Assembly (NCBI RefSeq): GCF_900188255.1
Contig: NZ_FZNS01000002.1
Location: 372,001 to 436,000 of the forward strand
From: Hymenobacter mucosus
Lineage (GTDB): Bacteria > Bacteroidota > Bacteroidia > Cytophagales > Hymenobacteraceae
Direction of reading: 5' to 3'
DNA length: 64,000 nt
The notes beneath the pieces were generated by a model. It did no database searches. It had not been told where the DNA came from and saw only the letters and a program-made list of their open reading frames with translations. Position numbers and translations under genes: made by a program. This document shows, piece by piece, positions 1 through 7,950 of this stretch (the stretch's first letter is position 1; the number at the start of each line of letters is the position of its first letter).

Positions 1-97
1 CCTTGCGAGCTATTTCAGTGTAAGGCATTTTGGCATCATCAATCAGTAATGCCAGGATTTTACGGTCGGTGTCGTCAAGTTCGTAATTGCGAGCCAT
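1..97 (-). CDS. Lrp/AsnC-family transcriptional regulator, N-terminal part (cut by window edge)
   Basis: Only the first 32 codons are inside the window. They read MARNYELDDTDRKILALL, then a stretch of the type IDDAKMPYTEIARK. This is the start of the winged helix-turn-helix of Lrp/AsnC regulators: LDxxDRxILxLL, followed by an ARMPYTEIA-like second helix. The family binds DNA as dimers or octamers and often responds to amino acids through a C-terminal RAM domain, which would lie outside the window. The ATG at 97 is the natural start. Its target genes cannot be seen here. Confidence 0.85.
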   Translation of the reverse strand, partial: MARNYELDDTDRKILALLIDDAKMPYTEIARK

Positions 98-206
98 TTT
101 TGAGCAAGTTGATTACTTGATTAGCAAGTAATGTTTACGTTATTTAAAAATAATGTATTTTTTTAGCCAAAAGCCTGCTTATATTTTATAATTCAGACCA
201 AGGTAG

Positions 207-214
207 TACATTTG
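207..214 (+). promoter_or_regulatory. Probable -7 promoter element of the tRNA-like gene
   Basis: TACATTTG matches the Bacteroidota -7 consensus TAnnTTTG. It ends 41 bases before the tRNA-like gene. The well-formed promoter of tRNA-Arg at 31501-31532 has almost the same spacing (42 bases) to its tRNA. No clear -33 TTG is seen at the right distance, so the call rests on the -7 match and the shared geometry. Confidence 0.45.
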
Positions 215-255
215 TCATAATCCAACGCAAACGGCGCGAGATTACTACAAAACAA

Positions 256-370
256 TGTAGAATGATGAAACTGGCAGACATGCCCTCCTCTCTCGGGGGT
301 GGAGATTCGGGAAAAACTGGTCCGGCGGCCGGCTAACTACTCCGTGGAGGTTCGAATCCTTCTTCTACAG
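256..370 (+). tRNA. Class II tRNA-like gene, predicted anticodon CUC, oversized variable arm
   Basis: A cloverleaf can be drawn. The acceptor stem is a perfect 7 bp (256-262 TGTAGAA with 363-369 TTCTACA) and the next base, 370, is G. U8 is present. The D arm has a 3-bp stem (265-267 with 278-280) and a Leu-like loop, AAACTGGCAGA. The anticodon stem CCCTC/GGGGG (283-287/295-299) carries loop CTCTCTC, giving anticodon CTC at 290-292. The T arm is GGAGG-TTCGAAT-CCTTC (346-362). The variable region (300-345) is 46 bases, with a GGAG/CTCC stem and an inner CTGGTC/GGCCGG stem. Normal Leu or Ser variable arms are roughly 11-24 bases. A pyrimidine at position 37 is also unusual. The features mix Leu (D loop), Ser (G73) and Glu (anticodon) character. 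It could be a divergent allo-tRNA, a tRNA-derived RNA or a decaying tRNA. Confidence 0.55.
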
Positions 371-414
371 CACTTTTCTTCTTTGGGTGGGCAAAATCGT
401 GAGGAGGAAAAAAC

Positions 415-477
415 GGAACGTATCTGGGTGGGTGCGTTCCTTTTAAAGAGGCGGCATCTGGGTGGGTGCCGCCTTTT
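415..477 (+). terminator. Two tandem terminator hairpins with the same 10-base loop
   Basis: Hairpin 1: GGAACGTA (415-422), loop TCTGGGTGGG (423-432), TGCGTTCC (433-440), then TTTT. Hairpin 2: GGCGGCA (450-456), the same loop TCTGGGTGGG (457-466), TGCCGCC (467-473), then TTTT. Both have the form of intrinsic terminators and follow the tRNA-like gene. The stems differ completely while the loops are identical, and a related TTTGGGTGGG occurs at 382-391. Confidence 0.7.
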
Positions 478-753
478 ATTATGCCCAGCAGTTCCGGCGT
501 TCTACCTGCTTGTTGCAAGCAAAAAGAACAGGTTTGCTAAACCGGCCGCAAAGAACGGTATTTCCCATTCGATTTACCCGCCAAACTCCAAAAAACTCCT
601 CTCTGTTCTAAAAACACTATTCTTTCTATAAGGCTGCTTCTGAAAGCTACTTTCAGTATACAACTGGATATACTTGGCTCGTTGAGGTATCTCCTACCAC
701 GTGTTGTTTCACGAAGTGTTTTCTTAAACAGTTCGGACTTGGTGAGATTAATA
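478..753. other. Intergenic stretch with no recognisable gene
   Basis: Between the twin hairpins and the long dsbD terminator I see no credible coding region, RNA fold or repeat. The short open frames here have no recognisable protein character and no start context. Confidence 0.5.
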
Positions 754-819
754 GCCACCTACCAAAAAGAACACCGCATGCAGCACAGGCTACATGCGGT
801 GTTCTTTTTGGTAGGTGGC
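754..819. terminator. 27-bp perfect inverted repeat, bidirectional terminator of dsbD
   Basis: Positions 754-780 and 793-819 are exact inverted copies, with a 12-base loop. The stem contains AAAAAGAACACCGCATG on the left and its complement on the right, so T-rich tracts lie inside the arms. It ends 2 bases from the dsbD stop codon (822) and would terminate that leftward gene. Confidence 0.85.
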
Positions 820-821
820 AG

Positions 822-3017
822 CTAGCGCTGTGCTACTGGAGGCTGCTGATAACGAGTTAAACCTGCATCCAAGAATTGGATAAACTTATTAATATCTGAC
901 TCATAGGCCACTGCCGTTGTGAGAGCCAATGGCTGCTCCATTGTGCTGGCCGGGTCCAAAATCACGTAGTAGGGTTGCGCGTTCATATTGAACCGGCTAA
1001 TCTGAAAATCCAGATTCTGCTCGCCTAAGGTCTTTTTCACGCGCTGGTCGCGGGTAGACGTGTACCACTGGCTTTGGGGCAACTCTGTTTTATCGTCGGC
1101 ATAAAGAGCTACTACTACAAAGTCTTCGCGCAAGCGCTTGAGCACGCGGGGGTCGCTCCACACGGTGGCTTCCATTACGCGGCAGTTACCGCAATTGTGG
1201 CCTGTGAAGTCGACAAACAACGGCTTTTTACGCTGACGAGCGCACTCTAGGGCTTCCTGCAAGGTGAAGTATCCTGATAGATTGTGAGGCAGCTCTAGGT
1301 CGCCCTCGAAGCGTGGCGTAGTGCACGTTGTCTGCTGCGCGGCCACTGCTGGCGTAGCGCTGCTACTAATCCAAGCAAAATCCTGACGGCTAGCTGGCGG
1401 CGCTAAGGCTGAGAGCCCGTTGAGCGGAGCACCAAAAAGGCCGGGCACCATGTACAGCATAAACGATAGCACAACGGCAGCCATCAGCAAGCGGGGTACA
1501 CTCACGTGCGACGATTCACTATCGTGCGACAAGCGGAATTTGCCTAGCAAGTACAAACCAAGCAGGCCCGCCAGTACAATCCAGATGGCCAGGAATACGG
1601 GCCGGGGCAACAATCCCCAATGGTATGAAAGGTCGGCGGAGCTTAGAAACTTGAACGCCATGCCAAGCTCTACAAAGCCCAAAGCTACCTTCAGCGTGTT
1701 TAGCCACCCTCCCGAGCGGGGCATAGACTTCAGCCACGTAGGAAACAGGGCGAACAGTACGAAGGGCAAAGCAAACGCCGTGGAGAAGGCCAGCATAGCC
1801 AAGGTAGGCCGCAGCAATTCTCCATTAGCAGCCGAAATAGCTACCGAGCCTACAATAGGCACCGTGCAGGAAAACGATACAAGAACTAAAGTAGCAGCCA
1901 TGAAGAACAGGCCCGACCAGCCGCCTTTATCAGCTTGCGCATCTACTTTATTAACTAAGCTGCTAGGCGCATTGATTTCGAATAAGCCCAAAAAGGACAT
2001 TCCGAAAATAATGAAGATGACAAAGGACAGCAGGTTGGGCAGCCAGTGCGAACTGATTAGGTTCGCAGCATCAGCCCCGAACAGCAGGCTTAACAAAACG
2101 CCTACTCCGGTATAAATGCCAATGATGGACAAGCCGTACACGAGCGCCTTGCTAATCGCCTCGCCCCGGCTGCGGCTATTGTTGGTGAAGTACGATACCG
2201 TCATGGGGAGCATGGGGTACACGCAGGGCATCAGTACCGCTACCAAGCCAGCCCCAAAGGCTAGCAGCAGAAACTTCCATAAGGAAAGGGCAGTACCCGC
2301 TGGCTGCGTAGTGCTTACGGGGGCAGCAGCTTGCGCTACTGCAGCCGCAGCAGGCTCGGCCTGTGCTACCACCGTAGTACCTGAATCGGTGGCAGGGCTT
2401 ACTACCGGGGCTGAAGCCGCTTGAGTGGTAGCAGCTGTGTCGGCTACGGTTGCGGTGGCGGTAGTGGTGGGAGTCGTGGTGCTTGGTACTACGGCTCCGG
2501 TTTTATCAGGTGTAGAGGGGGCTATGGCCGTGCCGCTAACTTCCACGGGGCCAAAGCTCAGGGTTTCATTGCCCGGAATACAACGACCGTCCACATCGGT
2601 GCAGCTCTGGTATTCCACATCGGCCTTTACCGTAAGGGCGCCGGGCTGCAACACCCGAATGCGCTGGCGAATTGTGCCTGTTTTTTCGAAGTACGTAACG
2701 TCGCCCTTGAACGTCTCGTCGAAGTGTTTCTCGGCCCCCACCGACTTGGGTTTTCCTACCAGCTCATAGGCGGGGCTTTTGGCGAAGGTGAAGGTGAATA
2801 CGGTCGGGCCCAAGTCAGGATCAAAGTCGGTGGCGTAGAGGTGCCACGTATCCTGAATGCGCGCATTTACGATGAGGTCTGTTTCCTCCCCAACCTTTAG
2901 TGCCGCTTTACTTACCGCGGTGCTCAGCTTCGTTGGCGTGAGTACTTGTGCCAGTGTGTTTAGGGCACTCAGCAACACCAGCACTACGGCCAAACCAGAA
3001 ATTTTTAAGGGTCTCAT
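822..3017 (-). CDS. dsbD: DsbD-type thiol:disulfide interchange protein
   Basis: 731 residues. It carries reducing equivalents from cytoplasmic thioredoxin across the inner membrane to periplasmic thiol proteins. A signal peptide (MRPLKISGLAVVLVLLSALN) comes first, then an immunoglobulin-like N-domain with a cysteine pair (SCTDVDGRC), a low-complexity Thr/Ala linker, and an eight-helix-type membrane core with LMPCVYPMLP and FSCTVPIVG supplying the two membrane cysteines. A C-terminal thioredoxin domain has the active site CGNC (Cys609, Cys612) in FVDFTGHNCGNCRVME. The domain order and length are those of the DsbD family, with a longer linker. The start at 3017 is chosen because it begins the signal peptide; upstream codons are low quality. 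The gene is divergent from the CorC-like gene. Confidence 0.92.
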   Translation of the reverse strand: MRPLKISGLAVVLVLLSALNTLAQVLTPTKLSTAVSKAALKVGEETDLIVNARIQDTWHLYATDFDPDLGPTVFTFTFAKSPAYELVGKPKSVGAEKHFDETFKGDVTYFEKTGTIRQRIRVLQPGALTVKADVEYQSCTDVDGRCIPGNETLSFGPVEVSGTAIAPSTPDKTGAVVPSTTTPTTTATATVADTAATTQAASAPVVSPATDSGTTVVAQAEPAAAAVAQAAAPVSTTQPAGTALSLWKFLLLAFGAGLVAVLMPCVYPMLPMTVSYFTNNSRSRGEAISKALVYGLSIIGIYTGVGVLLSLLFGADAANLISSHWLPNLLSFVIFIIFGMSFLGLFEINAPSSLVNKVDAQADKGGWSGLFFMAATLVLVSFSCTVPIVGSVAISAANGELLRPTLAMLAFSTAFALPFVLFALFPTWLKSMPRSGGWLNTLKVALGFVELGMAFKFLSSADLSYHWGLLPRPVFLAIWIVLAGLLGLYLLGKFRLSHDSESSHVSVPRLLMAAVVLSFMLYMVPGLFGAPLNGLSALAPPASRQDFAWISSSATPAVAAQQTTCTTPRFEGDLELPHNLSGYFTLQEALECARQRKKPLFVDFTGHNCGNCRVMEATVWSDPRVLKRLREDFVVVALYADDKTELPQSQWYTSTRDQRVKKTLGEQNLDFQISRFNMNAQPYYVILDPASTMEQPLALTTAVAYESDINKFIQFLDAGLTRYQQPPVAQR

Positions 3018-3172
3018 GCAAAAAGAGATAGTCAAAGAAGAGGAGGTACCAAGCTCACAAAGTACGGTACTACCCAACAGAGTTCCCAGGAACCTCGTTG
3101 CACCAACCGCCCCGAGCGCTCCAGGTTTACGCTGTTTCTCAACCTTCTCGGAACCGCTTGCCCGGATTCTCG

Positions 3173-3180
3173 TACTTTTG
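3173..3180 (+). promoter_or_regulatory. -7 promoter element of the CorC-like gene
   Basis: TACTTTTG fits TAnnTTTG and lies 43 bases before the chosen ATG at 3224. It places the transcription start near 3186 and supports that start rather than the longer upstream open frame, whose first codon lies before the promoter. Confidence 0.6.
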
Positions 3181-3223
3181 TAGCATAAAGGGAGCCAAGC
3201 CGGTCGAGCCATGCCCCGCATCT

Positions 3224-4558
3224 ATGGGTTTAAAAATTCTATTTACCGTTCTGCTGGTGTTGCTGAACGGGTTTTTTGTGGCGGCAGAATTTGCGCTGGT
3301 GAAAGTTCGCAGCTCTCAGATTGAACTGCGCGCCCAAGGAGGCAACCGCCTGGCCAAGCTCACCCTGAGCATGCTACAAAACCTGGACGCCTACCTCTCC
3401 GCTACGCAGCTCGGCATTACGCTGGCCTCGCTGGCTTTGGGTTGGATTGGTGAAAGCGTAGTTTCCGATGTAGTGCTCAGTATTCTGCACTCACTCGGCA
3501 TTGGCGTGAGCAGTGTTACGGTTCACACGTTTTCGGTGGTGGCCGTGTCCTTCATTGTCATCACGTCGCTCCACATTGTTATCGGTGAGCAGGCCCCAAA
3601 AGTGCTGGCTATTCAGCGCCCCGAAACGATCTGCATGGCTGTTGCAGCACCCCTGCGCGGCTTTTATGTTATTACGTTCCCGCTGATTTGGCTGCTCAAC
3701 AAGCTCTCTAACATGGTAGCGGGCTTGTTTGGGGGCCACGTTACGCATAACTCCGAGGCCCACTCGGCCGACGAGCTACGCCTGCTGCTGGATCAAAGTA
3801 AGCAGAGTGGCGAGATTCAGGATTCGGAGCACGAACTCATCGAGAACGTGTTTGAATTCAACGACCGTATGGTGAAGCAGATCATGGTGCCTCGCACTAA
3901 GCTCTCGGCCATTGATGTGCACACCACGCAGGACGCCATTTTGGAAGTAGTATACAACGAAGGCTACTCCCGTATTCCGGTGTACGAAGGCAACATCGAC
4001 AATATTGTGGGGGTGCTATACGTGAAGGACCTGCTGCAAATTATCCGACGTCAGGAGCCCATCGAACTGCCCAAGATCATGCGTCCTGCCTACTTCGTGC
4101 CTGAGACTAAGAAGATTAACCGCCTATTGCGTCAATTTCAGCGCAAGCACATGCACATGGCCATCGTAAGCGACGAGTTTGGTGGAGTGTCTGGCATCGT
4201 CACCATTGAGGACATCATGGAGGAGCTGGTGGGCGAAATCCAAGATGAGTACGACAACGAGGTACCGGTAGTGGAGAAGGTATCGGAGGGTGAGTACCGC
4301 GTAAATGCTGCTACTGCCGTGCCTGACGCCAACGAGTACCTCCCCTACCCTCTGCCCGAAGGCGACGACTATGAAACGGTAGGGGGCTTGCTCAACGTTA
4401 TCTATGGCAACATTCCGGAAGTTGGCGACGTGGCCGTGCTCGACAACTACGAGTTCAGGGTGTTGAAACGCTCCCGCCGCTCGGTAGAGCTGGTGCAGCT
4501 TCGCGTAACTGCTCAAGAAGAGAGTGAACAGGAAGCTGACGAGGCGTTAGAGTTGTAA
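3224..4558 (+). CDS. CNNM/CorC (HlyC/CorC) family transporter-like protein
   Basis: 444 residues. Domains in order: a DUF21/CNNM membrane domain (about 1-190; MGLKILFTVLLVLLNGFFVA, then the typical SATQLGITLASLALGW), two CBS domains (about 205-330; MVKQIMVPRTKLSAID and GYSRIPVYEGNIDNIVGVLY), and a C-terminal CorC/HlyC transporter-associated domain with EYRVNA and ETVGGLL. The family is linked to Mg2+/Co2+ efflux, and some members act in membrane-protein or metal homeostasis. The true substrate cannot be told from sequence. The often used name hemolysin is historical. It is a single gene ending in a strong bidirectional terminator. Confidence 0.9.
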   Translation: MGLKILFTVLLVLLNGFFVAAEFALVKVRSSQIELRAQGGNRLAKLTLSMLQNLDAYLSATQLGITLASLALGWIGESVVSDVVLSILHSLGIGVSSVTVHTFSVVAVSFIVITSLHIVIGEQAPKVLAIQRPETICMAVAAPLRGFYVITFPLIWLLNKLSNMVAGLFGGHVTHNSEAHSADELRLLLDQSKQSGEIQDSEHELIENVFEFNDRMVKQIMVPRTKLSAIDVHTTQDAILEVVYNEGYSRIPVYEGNIDNIVGVLYVKDLLQIIRRQEPIELPKIMRPAYFVPETKKINRLLRQFQRKHMHMAIVSDEFGGVSGIVTIEDIMEELVGEIQDEYDNEVPVVEKVSEGEYRVNAATAVPDANEYLPYPLPEGDDYETVGGLLNVIYGNIPEVGDVAVLDNYEFRVLKRSRRSVELVQLRVTAQEESEQEADEALEL

Positions 4559-4571
4559 CACAACAGCAACA

Positions 4572-4637
4572 CATAGCCAATCAGAAAGAAAAAGGCCTTC
4601 ATCGTGGTGAAGGCCTTTTTCTTTCTGATTGGCTATG
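4572..4637. terminator. 29-bp perfect inverted repeat, bidirectional terminator
   Basis: Arms 4572-4600 and 4609-4637 are exact complements with an 8-base loop (ATCGTGGT). It sits between two convergent genes (CorC-like, rightward; carbonic-anhydrase-like, leftward) and has A/T tracts on both sides of a GGCCTTC core. Confidence 0.88.
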
Positions 4638-4654
4638 CCTCAACATATGGAGGG

Positions 4655-5173
4655 TTAGGTACCACTGAACCAGCTGGCATACAGCACATAGTTATCGGCT
4701 GTGCGCTGAATAGTAGCCTGCTGCTCTTCCGTAATGGGCTTAATCTTGCGGGCCGGAATACCTGCATACAAGTAGCCTGGCTCACATTGTGTGTTCTCCA
4801 GCACCACCGCGCCGGCCGCAATAATGCAGCCTTGTCCCACCACGGCCTTATCCATCACAATAGCGCCCATCCCGATCAGGACGTCATCCTCTATGGTGCA
4901 GCCGTGCACAATGGCCTTGTGGCCAATGCTCACGCGGTTGCCAATTGTAGTAGCGGCCTTCTGGTAGGTGCAGTGAATCACGGCTCCGTCTTGAATGTTG
5001 GTCTGCTCTCCAATCCGGATGCTGTTCACGTCGCCCCTAATGACGGCATTGAACCACACCGTGCACTTGGCGCTGAGGGTCACATCACCTACAACGGTAG
5101 CATTATCAGCCAGAAAACAGTTGGGGCCTATTTGTGGGTAGTGGCCTTGAACAGACAGGATAAGAGCGGGCAT
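4655..5173 (-). CDS. Gamma-carbonic-anhydrase-fold (left-handed beta-helix) protein
   Basis: 172 residues with repeating hexapeptides (for example ADNATVVGDVTLSAKCTVWF and IGNRVSIGHKAIVHG). Three metal-ligand histidines are in the expected places: HCTY, then GHKAIVHGC. This is the YrdA/PaaY/CaiE-like branch of gamma-carbonic anhydrases: a trimeric Zn or Fe site, with CO2 hydration activity proven for only some members. The start at 5173 (MPALILSVQG) fits the family N-terminus; 19 additional upstream codons do not. The gene follows the radical SAM gene by 73 bases on the same strand and could be co-transcribed with it. Confidence 0.88.
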   Translation of the reverse strand: MPALILSVQGHYPQIGPNCFLADNATVVGDVTLSAKCTVWFNAVIRGDVNSIRIGEQTNIQDGAVIHCTYQKAATTIGNRVSIGHKAIVHGCTIEDDVLIGMGAIVMDKAVVGQGCIIAAGAVVLENTQCEPGYLYAGIPARKIKPITEEQQATIQRTADNYVLYASWFSGT

Positions 5174-5246
5174 ATGAGTAAAAGTAAGCTGAGTTATGTA
5201 TAGGTACTCGAACGGCACCTTGCGGGCCACTGCCCTTTGGACCGTA

Positions 5247-6230
5247 TCAGCCGGTCAACATTCGTTTCCAAGTACCCTTTTCCCAGTTGTATTTCAGCGT
5301 ACTAGGAAGGGCCTGCCAAAAGTACTTGCTGGTTTCTACCGCAAAGCTGGGCTGCATATAACAATTGATGGTACAACCCTCGCACTGCGGTAGGCGACCT
5401 TCTAACGCAGCTAGTTGCTGCACTTCTGCAGAGTTATATAGCTCGCGGAGGTTACCTGCAATGGGAAACTTACGTTCACCTAGGTGATAACAGGGTAGCA
5501 CCAACTCATTACTGGGCGAAATAACCAAGGTAGTGCTAGCCGCCCGGCACACAGGAGCGGCCACGTGGTTGCCACCGTCGCGACGTAATTGAATGAAGGC
5601 TTCGTTGAGGTATACGCCGGGGCGCTTACCGAAGGCCGATAAGTAGTTGAGTTCCTCGGCCGTGAGTTGCTCCCCAGTTTCTACTGTATTGTACTCAAAG
5701 GCCGGGTTAAGGATCAGTACCAACTTATTGGGTTGGGTGATATCACGGTACACGGCCTCCAGGTCTTTAAGATTTTCCCGAAAGACGGTGAACAAGATAT
5801 CAGGTCGCTCGCCCAGTTCCCGGGCTACCCGGATGCTCTCCAGCACAAAATCGTAGCAGGCCACGCCCCTTCCCTTATCGTGCACTTCCTTTTCCGAAGC
5901 ATCTAGGGAGAAGTGCAGCATATCTACTTTGCCCCGCAGCTTGGTAGCGTATTTGGGATACAGCAGGCAGTTGGTTGTAAGGGTCGTGATGAAACCCATA
6001 TCGTGCGCCAAGCCTACAAACTCGTGAATCTGGCGGTGCAATAGTGGTTCGCCACCCGTAAAATCAACTACCGATACTCCTAAGCGTTTCAGGTCGCGCA
6101 GGTTCTGCTCCACATCAGCTAGCTGAATGTAGGGCGAAGGTTTTTCCCAGATGTCGCAAAACGAGCAACGCGCATTACACCGGTACGTCACGTAGTAATT
6201 GCACAGAACCGGATGACGAACAAGGCGCAT
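5247..6230 (-). CDS. Radical SAM protein with SPASM-like C-terminal cysteine cluster
   Basis: 327 residues. The SAM/4Fe-4S motif is CNARCSFC (Cys18, Cys22, Cys25). VVDFTGGEPLLH is the GGEP motif for SAM methionine binding. The C-terminal third has a SPASM/twitch-like set: CRAAS, LPCYHLGE, and CEGCTINCYM. Such proteins use an auxiliary cluster to modify peptides or small molecules, and MoaA-like relatives are common in Bacteroidota. No precursor peptide is visible next to it, so no substrate is assigned. A TACCTTTG promoter element sits 53 bases upstream. The carbonic-anhydrase-like gene follows. Confidence 0.85.
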   Translation of the reverse strand: MRLVRHPVLCNYYVTYRCNARCSFCDIWEKPSPYIQLADVEQNLRDLKRLGVSVVDFTGGEPLLHRQIHEFVGLAHDMGFITTLTTNCLLYPKYATKLRGKVDMLHFSLDASEKEVHDKGRGVACYDFVLESIRVARELGERPDILFTVFRENLKDLEAVYRDITQPNKLVLILNPAFEYNTVETGEQLTAEELNYLSAFGKRPGVYLNEAFIQLRRDGGNHVAAPVCRAASTTLVISPSNELVLPCYHLGERKFPIAGNLRELYNSAEVQQLAALEGRLPQCEGCTINCYMQPSFAVETSKYFWQALPSTLKYNWEKGTWKRMLTG

Positions 6231-6283
6231 AACGTAGCGGGGTAAAGCAGATCGGGCGGTTAACCCAGTCTAGAAGTTCGGGG

Positions 6284-6291
6284 CAAAGGTA
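6284..6291 (-). promoter_or_regulatory. -7 promoter element of the radical SAM gene
   Basis: On the minus strand the sequence is TACCTTTG, an exact TAnnTTTG match. It predicts a start point near 6278 and a leader of about 48 bases before the ATG at 6230. Confidence 0.6.
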
Positions 6292-6338
6292 CGGCCCACC
6301 GCCGAGAGCTAACTACTTGCCTTTTCCTACGCCAAGAA

Positions 6339-7109
6339 CTAGTGTGGCAAGGCACCCCAAGCCGTGTCCCACTTCTCAGGTGTGGCGGCAATGGCTTCGG
6401 CTGTGGCAGGGCCATAGTGCTCCAAATAATAGTTGCAGATGCCCTTTAGTGGACACTTGGCGCAATCGGGCTTGGTATACAGGCACACACGCTGCCCGTG
6501 CCAATAGTTGTGCTTATGAAAATTGAGTAGCGCCAGCGAATCTTTTGGCAACTGTTCCAATAGCACCTGATGGGCTTTGTCGGCGGATGCTTTCGGTCCA
6601 ATGAGTCCTACGCGCTGAGCAATACGGTGCACGTGTGTGTCAACGGGTAGCACCGGCTTGCGAAAGTTGAAGAGTAGCACCAGGGAGGCCGTTTTCAGTC
6701 CAATCCCAGGCATATCGTTCAGCCACTGCATTCCTTTTTCCGTTGGCCACTCCTCCAAAAAGTCGAGGCTGAATTCTCCTCGCTCGGCCTGAATGCGGCG
6801 CAGAATTTCCTGGATGCGCGGTGCTTGAGTATCGGGCCAGCGCGTCGTCCGAATAGCGTGGGCCAACTCAGCCGTGGGAGCAGCCAATACGCCCGCCCAG
6901 TCCCCAAACGCCTCCAGCATCCGGTCGTAGGCCAGTTCCTCGTCGGCGTGGGTAGTACGGTGAGAAAGTACCGTGGAAATCAGTTCCCGCATAGGTGAGC
7001 GGCGCGGCACATCTTGAGTAAGCGGCGGATAAAAACGGTTGAGAAGCAGGTGGTCCTGCCAGGTTTTTTGGGCGGCAGGCAGGTCGTATGCTATGGGCAG
7101 GTCGGTCAT
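6339..7109 (-). CDS. Endonuclease III-type DNA glycosylase (HhH-GPD, 4Fe-4S)
   Basis: 256 residues. It belongs to the Nth superfamily, which removes damaged bases and can nick abasic DNA. The helix-hairpin-helix is DMPGIGLKTASLVLLF, with the catalytic Lys in GLKTA, and PVDTHVHR holds the catalytic Asp. The iron-sulfur cluster motif is C-x6-C-x2-C-x5-C (CLYTKPDCAKCPLKGIC). The N-terminal part (MRELISTVLSHRTTHADEEL) shows the usual LISTxLSxRT helix. Start at ATG 7109; a GTG at 7148 would add 13 residues. It is a divergent paralogue-type Nth rather than a canonical one. Confidence 0.88.
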   Translation of the reverse strand: MTDLPIAYDLPAAQKTWQDHLLLNRFYPPLTQDVPRRSPMRELISTVLSHRTTHADEELAYDRMLEAFGDWAGVLAAPTAELAHAIRTTRWPDTQAPRIQEILRRIQAERGEFSLDFLEEWPTEKGMQWLNDMPGIGLKTASLVLLFNFRKPVLPVDTHVHRIAQRVGLIGPKASADKAHQVLLEQLPKDSLALLNFHKHNYWHGQRVCLYTKPDCAKCPLKGICNYYLEHYGPATAEAIAATPEKWDTAWGALPH

Positions 7110-7171
7110 GTGCGGTTGTACCGCCTGCGGCAGCGGCGGGTTGCACACTGCCGAGCAAAGAATGCGGGCAC

Positions 7172-7207
7172 AAAAAAGCCGGCGGCACCTAGTGGTACCG
7201 CCGGCTT
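7172..7207 (-). terminator. Terminator of the first glycine-zipper OmpA gene
   Basis: Arms 7176-7189 and 7194-7207 pair over 14 positions with one mismatch around a TAGT loop. On the minus strand a T6 run follows the hairpin. It lies just downstream of the stop at 7240 and just upstream of the glycosylase gene. Confidence 0.75.
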
Positions 7208-7239
7208 GCTATACAGGGCTAGCGCTGGGCGCCGTTTCC

Positions 7240-7950
7240 TTAGATGGTGCCTTTTTCAGCAGCCTTCTTCAGCTTCTCGTTGGCGAAAATGGCAACCTCT
7301 ACGCGACGGTTGGCAGCGCGGCCAGCTTCCGTAGTGTTGTCAGCAATGGGCTGACGTGAGCCGTAGCCCGTTACGGTAAAGCGCGAAGCATCTACCCCTT
7401 GCTGCTGAGCATAGTTAGCTACAGCCTGAGCACGGCGCTGCGAAAGCGGATTGTTGATGGCGTCGTTGCCGCTGGTGTCGGTATGGCCTTCTACTACTAC
7501 GTTGGTGTCACCGTATTTCACCAGGGTTTTAGCAAGCTCCTGAATATTTTCCTGAGCTGAAGCCGTCAGAGCCGAGGAGTTTTTCGTGAAGAGCAGGCCC
7601 GAATCGAACGTGATTTTAATGCCTTCCCCTACGCGCTCTACTTTGGCACCAGCCATCTCCTTGCGCAACTCAGCTGCCTGCTTGTCCATACGACGGCCGA
7701 TAAGAGCGCCACCAGCACCACCCACGGCGGCACCAATGATAGCACCACCCGCAGTGCTGTTCTTACCACCAATTACGCGGCCCAGTACGCCACCTACTAC
7801 GGCGCCACCACCTGCCCCAATCAGACCACCTTTAGCGGTTTTGCTCCAAGGCTTCTTAGCAGTGGTAGTAGTGGTTTGCGCTTCGGCGTAGTTGCTACCC
7901 AACAGCAGCACGGCCAGGAGTAATGCAAATAATGAACGAAGAGATTTCAT
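7240..7950 (-). CDS. Glycine-zipper OmpA-family outer-membrane protein (secreted, not lipidated)
   Basis: 236 residues. A standard signal peptide (MKSLRSLFALLLAVLLL, cleavage after AEA) is followed by a glycine-zipper segment (GGLIGAGGGAVVGGVLGRVI and AGGAIIGAAVGGAGGALIGR, about residues 40-85). A C-terminal OmpA peptidoglycan-binding domain has VEGHTDTSGN and PLSQRRAQAVANY (the Asp and Arg that hold diaminopimelate). There is no lipobox cysteine, unlike its neighbour at 8357. The two proteins are clearly paralogues and arose by tandem duplication. Function inferred: cell-wall anchored envelope protein. Confidence 0.85.
   Translation of the reverse strand: MKSLRSLFALLLAVLLLGSNYAEAQTTTTTAKKPWSKTAKGGLIGAGGGAVVGGVLGRVIGGKNSTAGGAIIGAAVGGAGGALIGRRMDKQAAELRKEMAGAKVERVGEGIKITFDSGLLFTKNSSALTASAQENIQELAKTLVKYGDTNVVVEGHTDTSGNDAINNPLSQRRAQAVANYAQQQGVDASRFTVTGYGSRQPIADNTTEAGRAANRRVEVAIFANEKLKKAAEKGTI

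Noticed and set aside
256..370. tmRNA or selenocysteine tRNA
   Set aside because: No tag reading frame or tmRNA 5' motif, and the acceptor/T-arm lengths are the normal 7 and 5, not the 8/5 of selenocysteine tRNA; the anticodon is not UCA.
1420..2115. 231-codon open frame antisense to dsbD (and two more at 2116-2900)
   Set aside because: Sequence is a mirror of the Ala/Thr-rich DsbD coding strand, with no family features or start context; dsbD itself has complete motifs.
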